From contig NC_031495.1 in NCBI RefSeq assembly GCF_000237925.1, positions 23,454,872 through 23,518,871 of the forward strand: a stretch of DNA of 64,000 nucleotides, read 5' to 3'. Positions 59,640 to 64,000 of the stretch are shown here, in pieces. Position 1 is the stretch's first letter, and every line of letters begins with the position of its first letter. This DNA is from Schistosoma mansoni (Eukaryota; Platyhelminthes; Trematoda; Strigeidida; Schistosomatidae). The notes under the pieces are model-generated. The model saw only the letters and a program-made list of their open reading frames with translations, did no database searches and was not told where the DNA came from. A program made the translations under genes and the position numbers.

Positions 59640-60270
59640 ATATAAGGATATAGTACAGGAAGACAGATATGAAGCAATTTTAATCTTATAGTTTAAGGGA
59701 AGCCAGAGTGTATACACCCACGCCATTGTGATCGATTCTGAGCCATGTCATCTAGAGTCTGCAACCGTTAGTTGGGAGAGTCACGCGAACCCCAACCAAG
59801 TAGTCTATATCTACCGAAATCCCCAATACTAGTCAGCATTGAGCGTCATCGTAATCGGTGTTCAGGCATACGTAACACATGGCCCAACCATATCAGTCGA
59901 TGAAGATTCACAACCTCATCAACGAATTCACCATTGTTTCCTAATACCCTGTGTCTAACTGCAATGTTACTTATTACCCGGTGATCCCAGCAGATGCGAG
60001 CAACATTTCTAAGGCATCTGTGGTCAAATACTAGTAACTTACGAGTACCTTCTACTCTTAATGGCCACGTTTCGCAGCCATAAAATAGAACAGAACAAAC
60101 TACCGTGCAGTATACTCGTTCCTTGATTGATAGACGGATATCTCGCCTTTGTCATAGGTGACGTAAGTTGGCAAGAGCCAAACGAGCTTTCTGAATCCGT
60201 GCAGAGATTTCGTTAGACACCAACCAATTAGGGTCTGATCACACGAGGTGTGCATTTTTAGGGTTGAAAT
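59640..60270 (-). mobile_element. LINE fragment, C-terminal end of reverse transcriptase
   Basis: The complement reads PNWLVSNEISARIQKARLAL, then FYGCETWPLRVEGTRKLLVF, DHRCLRNVARICWDHRV and LHRLIWLGHVLRMPEHRL. This is the standard end of trematode RTE/CR1-type ORFs. A few stops are present. GC-rich sequence to 60,450 may be part of the same element. Confidence 0.8.
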
Positions 60271-60819
60271 TTTCTAACTTCACCCCTCCTTGTGGAAAGA
60301 CAGCATCACTGTTATCTTGGTTGTCTGAAGGAAACGCCTTACTGCTGTCACACCTCTGTACAGTCAGCAGTACGACTTCGCCTTCGGACCTTGGGTTTGC
60401 TGCTTTTAGTCTTACCGCTCACCAACCAACCTGTCTGGCATGGTAGGACTTTGAAAAACGATTGTTCCAGCCAGTATAAATCGATTAGTTCATCAACTTA
60501 GAGATCAAAAAACAGGAATTCGTAAGAAGCGATTATGTACTAGCCAAGTGAGCAAATATTGCAGTAAACTATTCCAGAGTCGCGAAAATTTACGTACGAA
60601 GTAATTCATAAGGAGATTAGACCTAGTATGAAACAGTTTCAAAACACTACTGATCACTAATAAAAAAACAGAGATAATATTTGTAATATCCCAATGCGAA
60701 GAAACTTGGATTTTTAATATTTTGTGGCTTAATGTAAGCCACTTCTTTAAAATAAATAAAATTCATTTTTGAACGATCAACTGAATGAAGCTCACCGACA
60801 TACATTAACTTCCTTGAAA

Positions 60820-61330
60820 GTAAAAAAAGAGTTGGGTGGCGTGGATATAAAAATCTTTCAAGATCTACAGTGGGATCAGATTATTGTTGGTAACGAAAAG
60901 AGTTTTTAACAGGATCTCACTCAACTGAATGAAAGATTCAGCATAAACCCAAAGGTTAAAAACTGGCTTTGAACGGAGCTGAAACTTGGAGAGCCACTAC
61001 AACCATCACCAATGAAGTACATGTACTTACAAGTGTCTGTTTAGTCAAGCTTCTTTAGATGCATTAGTAGCAGATTACTGGTAGAGAATAAATCAGGTAC
61101 TAGCTAAGTAGAAAATGAGGAAATGACATTGGGGGTGGATAGGACGTACTATTCAAAATCCATTAAACTGTATCACGAAGCAAACCCTAACATGAAATCT
61201 TCAAATCTAAAGGAAAACAGGAAAATCATGAAAACCACCCGGTAATAAGTGAAACGTAGGGTGCAGCACGTAGGTTTTTGTAGATCTCTAGTTGGCACAT
61301 GGTACCACATGTGGGGTAGCAGGCTTAGTT
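60820..61330 (+). mobile_element. LINE fragment, SR2/RTE-like C-terminal region
   Basis: Translation gives LNGAETWRATTTITNEVHVL and later GKQENHENHP-type remnants, matching the YGAETWR block of SR2-like ORFs. It is diverged, with many stops. Confidence 0.6.
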
Positions 61331-61339
61331 GATTGACTG

Positions 61340-64000
61340 ATCTATTTTATAATTATTACCAATGTGCATTAAATTTAAGGTTTTTTTGCTAAAATTTAAC
61401 CCTTATAAAACACTGTCAACAAAATAATTTGGGAATTATACTCTGTAGGTAGACAGTAGTTGTAATGATAACAACAAATCGGTTATTTTGATCAAATAAA
61501 ATAAACATTTACAACAACAATCAGTTCTGACTATATGTTTTTAATAAAGATCGTAGCAGTACTCATAGTATAGAAATATTCATGTTTAACAAATTCCTAT
61601 TCTGAATTAAAGTCGAAAAATATCGTTCTTACCGTTTTTTACAACTGGTATCGAAAATTTATACTTTATAGAAACAATAAACTGCAATGATTCCAATTAC
61701 AGATATTTAAGCTGGAGAAGCCTTTTAACTAACTAATTATAGATCGATCGGATGAACGTAAGTGATTATTTTTGTTGCTCGAAGATCTGTCAAACAAAAA
61801 ATATGTTCGCATCTACTCGGAAGGTTTGGTTTAAAGACATTCCCAACAACTTGATGAAGTTCCAAACTATTTTCTAGATGAGCGGTTCTCAGACACTGGA
61901 TAAATGTATATCTGACTTCCTCATAGAGTTCTAACATCTACTTTGGGACGTGAAAGGTGAGGCTATCCTTAAGGCTTTTTTGGATATCTAGTTTAAGCTC
62001 ATTCACTTGTCCATAAAATTAAGGTGAATCAGCATGTCCATTACCATTTCATTTAATAGAGATACTATCTGGTACCCAAACAGTTTATTAAAATTATATA
62101 TATATATATATATATCGTATAAACAATGATTAAGTCACACTTGATTACTTCTATTTACCCTTCCTTCTATTTAAATCAATTTGGCAAACATATACATGTC
62201 TTTGTGACGTATGCATACATATATGTATGAAGGTAAATGCACCTTGTGACATACTCTTTGTTTGACAATCTGTATGGATTTTGAACAAAGTAATGTAGTA
62301 AAATTGATTTTAAGTCTAAAAATGGAAAAGAATCAAATCAATCTGATGTTCATTACAGGTTAATGTCAAGTGGAAAAACAAAAGAAATCACAAGTCAAAA
62401 TAAGTGGAATAACAATAATAATAATTTCATTTGAACTGGTTTTTAGTTGAAACATCATTGAGATAAACGGAAGTTATTTTGTTGCTATTTTAAATTGTTA
62501 AAATCAAACAACATGAAGCATTGAAACAATTGAATTTATGAAAAATTCGAGTCCACACCATCCAGAATAAAAGGCAAAAAGAATAAACCAAAAAGATGGT
62601 AATGTAATTGACAGTAGGAAACATGTACAAACTATGATTCTTTAACACATAATAAATGATTAGATTGGTTGTAATTATAAAAACAGTATTCTCAGTATAT
62701 TTTTGATTCTACATAGCAGTGGAATCCAGGTAGTACATTTTATCCTACTTGGATAATAACTATAAGTCTGAAATGAAGTCCTGTCTAAAATGAGAAACGC
62801 AACTGTTATTTTAGTTAAATGAATGTTATTGATAAGAACGAGAAATATTAGTAAAAGTCAAAATTTGATGAAAAGGAACAGGAGCCACAACGTAACAGTA
62901 GATTAATCACTACGGCAATTTATTCACGAATATGCTGGAGTTCCAATAAATTAAAAAACAAAAAAAATATACTAAAAATATTCTTTTTAATAATATTTTT
63001 TAAACAGATTCCGCGACCACAAATCAGAATTATTGTTTAATATAACAATCGATTTTAACGCACATACTATTTTTATATACAAATAATACATATAAAATCA
63101 TCACTAATATAAAATAAGTTTGTTAGTACTTAAAAGTTTTGTACAGACATGAATGCAACGGCAACTGAAATATGATAGCTGCTAGAATAAGAATGTACCC
63201 TTTACAAGTAGAATTATTTAAAATTTAAGTAGGTGAGTAGTGTATGCTACTTATGTCTGTCGACATAAGTAGTACGTAACACCAATCAGAATAGGAATGC
63301 ATAGCAGTAAAAGGCTATGAAGGTCAACTTGGGAAAAACAGAAGCGGAAATAGGAACGATTTGCAATTTGAAAGAACCATACAGAAAGGGAAGAACAAAT
63401 GATGAAATTTCTCAAATGAAGTATTCAATGTATGGATTTCATATTTTACGAAGAGATTCTGTATTTATGTTCCCGCTTGTGTTCTCATTTACTATAAATG
63501 TATTCACACTGCTAATAACGCTAATTATAAACTGTTAATGAACAAGAACACGAGCGGGGACAACCGAATGTATCACAGCACAAAATTACGGAATATTTCA
63601 CTAAAATCTGAGAACCATATAGTAAATAGTTAATTCGCAAAATAACAATCTATCGCCTCAAACTTGACTGTTCCTTATGCAAATATCAGTCCATTGTCTC
63701 AGATTTCAATGTTCATGCATTTTTATACCAATCGCGTGTGGTTTCCGCTCTTTCCTTATCGATCTTTTACTAAAATACATTCTATGCCTAACCATCGTCA
63801 CATACTACTTATGTGAATATAAGCAACCCACACCACAATGTAAAAAATAGTTAAATTGGAATCCATGTAAAGTGAGTTGGTCATTTGTATCCGAAAAAAA
63901 TAAAGAGTTTGATTAAGTTGCACAAGTATATAAAACGTCAATCGGATTATGAATATTGGGACTATTGTGAACCTTGTGGTTAATTTTGCTCATTGTTGAA
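61340..64000. other. AT-rich right end, no supported gene
   Basis: A 66-codon minus frame at 61,737-61,937 looks faintly protein-like but has no recognised domain, and its only upstream acceptor (aaagtag|ATG) is weak. It could be an upstream exon of the minus-strand gene or chance. Confidence 0.4.

Noticed and set aside
60264-60501. Two overlapping plus frames rich in C, W and H
   Set aside because: They are adjacent to a minus-strand LINE fragment, have GC-rich repeat character and no domain; probably antisense of the element.
1-64000. CRISPR arrays, bacterial operons, promoters or Shine-Dalgarno sites
   Set aside because: Intron structure, SINEs and LINEs show a flatworm nuclear genome; no spaced direct-repeat array was seen.

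Overview
The window is AT-rich trematode DNA, almost certainly from a Schistosoma species. The evidence is tRNA-derived retroposons carrying hammerhead ribozymes (the Smα-like group), RTE/SR2-like LINE 3' ends, two 34-base introns near the 5' end of one gene and very long introns elsewhere. I place it in the African schistosome group by inference only. Intact genes are few and nearly everything else is repeat. One assembly gap of 200 N lies at 57,040-57,239.

Two host genes can be read, both on the minus strand. (1) A four-exon gene at 24,228-27,572 encodes a 290-residue TLC-domain membrane protein of the TLCD1/TLCD2 type. I rebuilt it from splice sites: two 34-nt introns, then one 2.4-kb intron that holds a LINE 3' fragment. 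(2) The 3' part of an ANKRD50-like ankyrin-repeat gene runs from 56,195 down to a stop at 33,000 in eight exons. All splice phases agree and the ankyrin stack is collinear with vertebrate ANKRD50. Its 5' exons were not found and probably lie beyond the right edge.

Layout: 1-24 kb has no recognised gene, only SINEs, LTR-like pieces, one LINE end and an inverted pair of ~517-bp retroposons (17.4 and 20.4 kb). 24.2-27.6 kb is the TLCD gene. 27.6-33 kb is a repeat-rich intergenic region with a 323-bp-armed foldback. 33-56.2 kb is the ANKRD50-like gene, whose introns hold a 780-bp DNA transposon with a perfect 8-bp target duplication, SINEs and LTR-like fossils. 56.2-64 kb holds a composite Smα insertion, fragments of at least three LINEs and AT-rich DNA.

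The most interesting layer is the hammerhead retroposons. At least three related tRNA-like families are present, each with a hammerhead core. One copy (4.5 kb) has ~48-bp terminal direct repeats, 340 bp apart, inside a perfect 13-bp target duplication, as expected for insertion of a copy longer than one unit of a multimer. Another (56.7 kb) is a mixed-orientation composite inside a perfect 15-bp target duplication. Several others are foldbacks whose arms extend beyond the SINE. All family names come from recognition and reading by eye; no database search was run.
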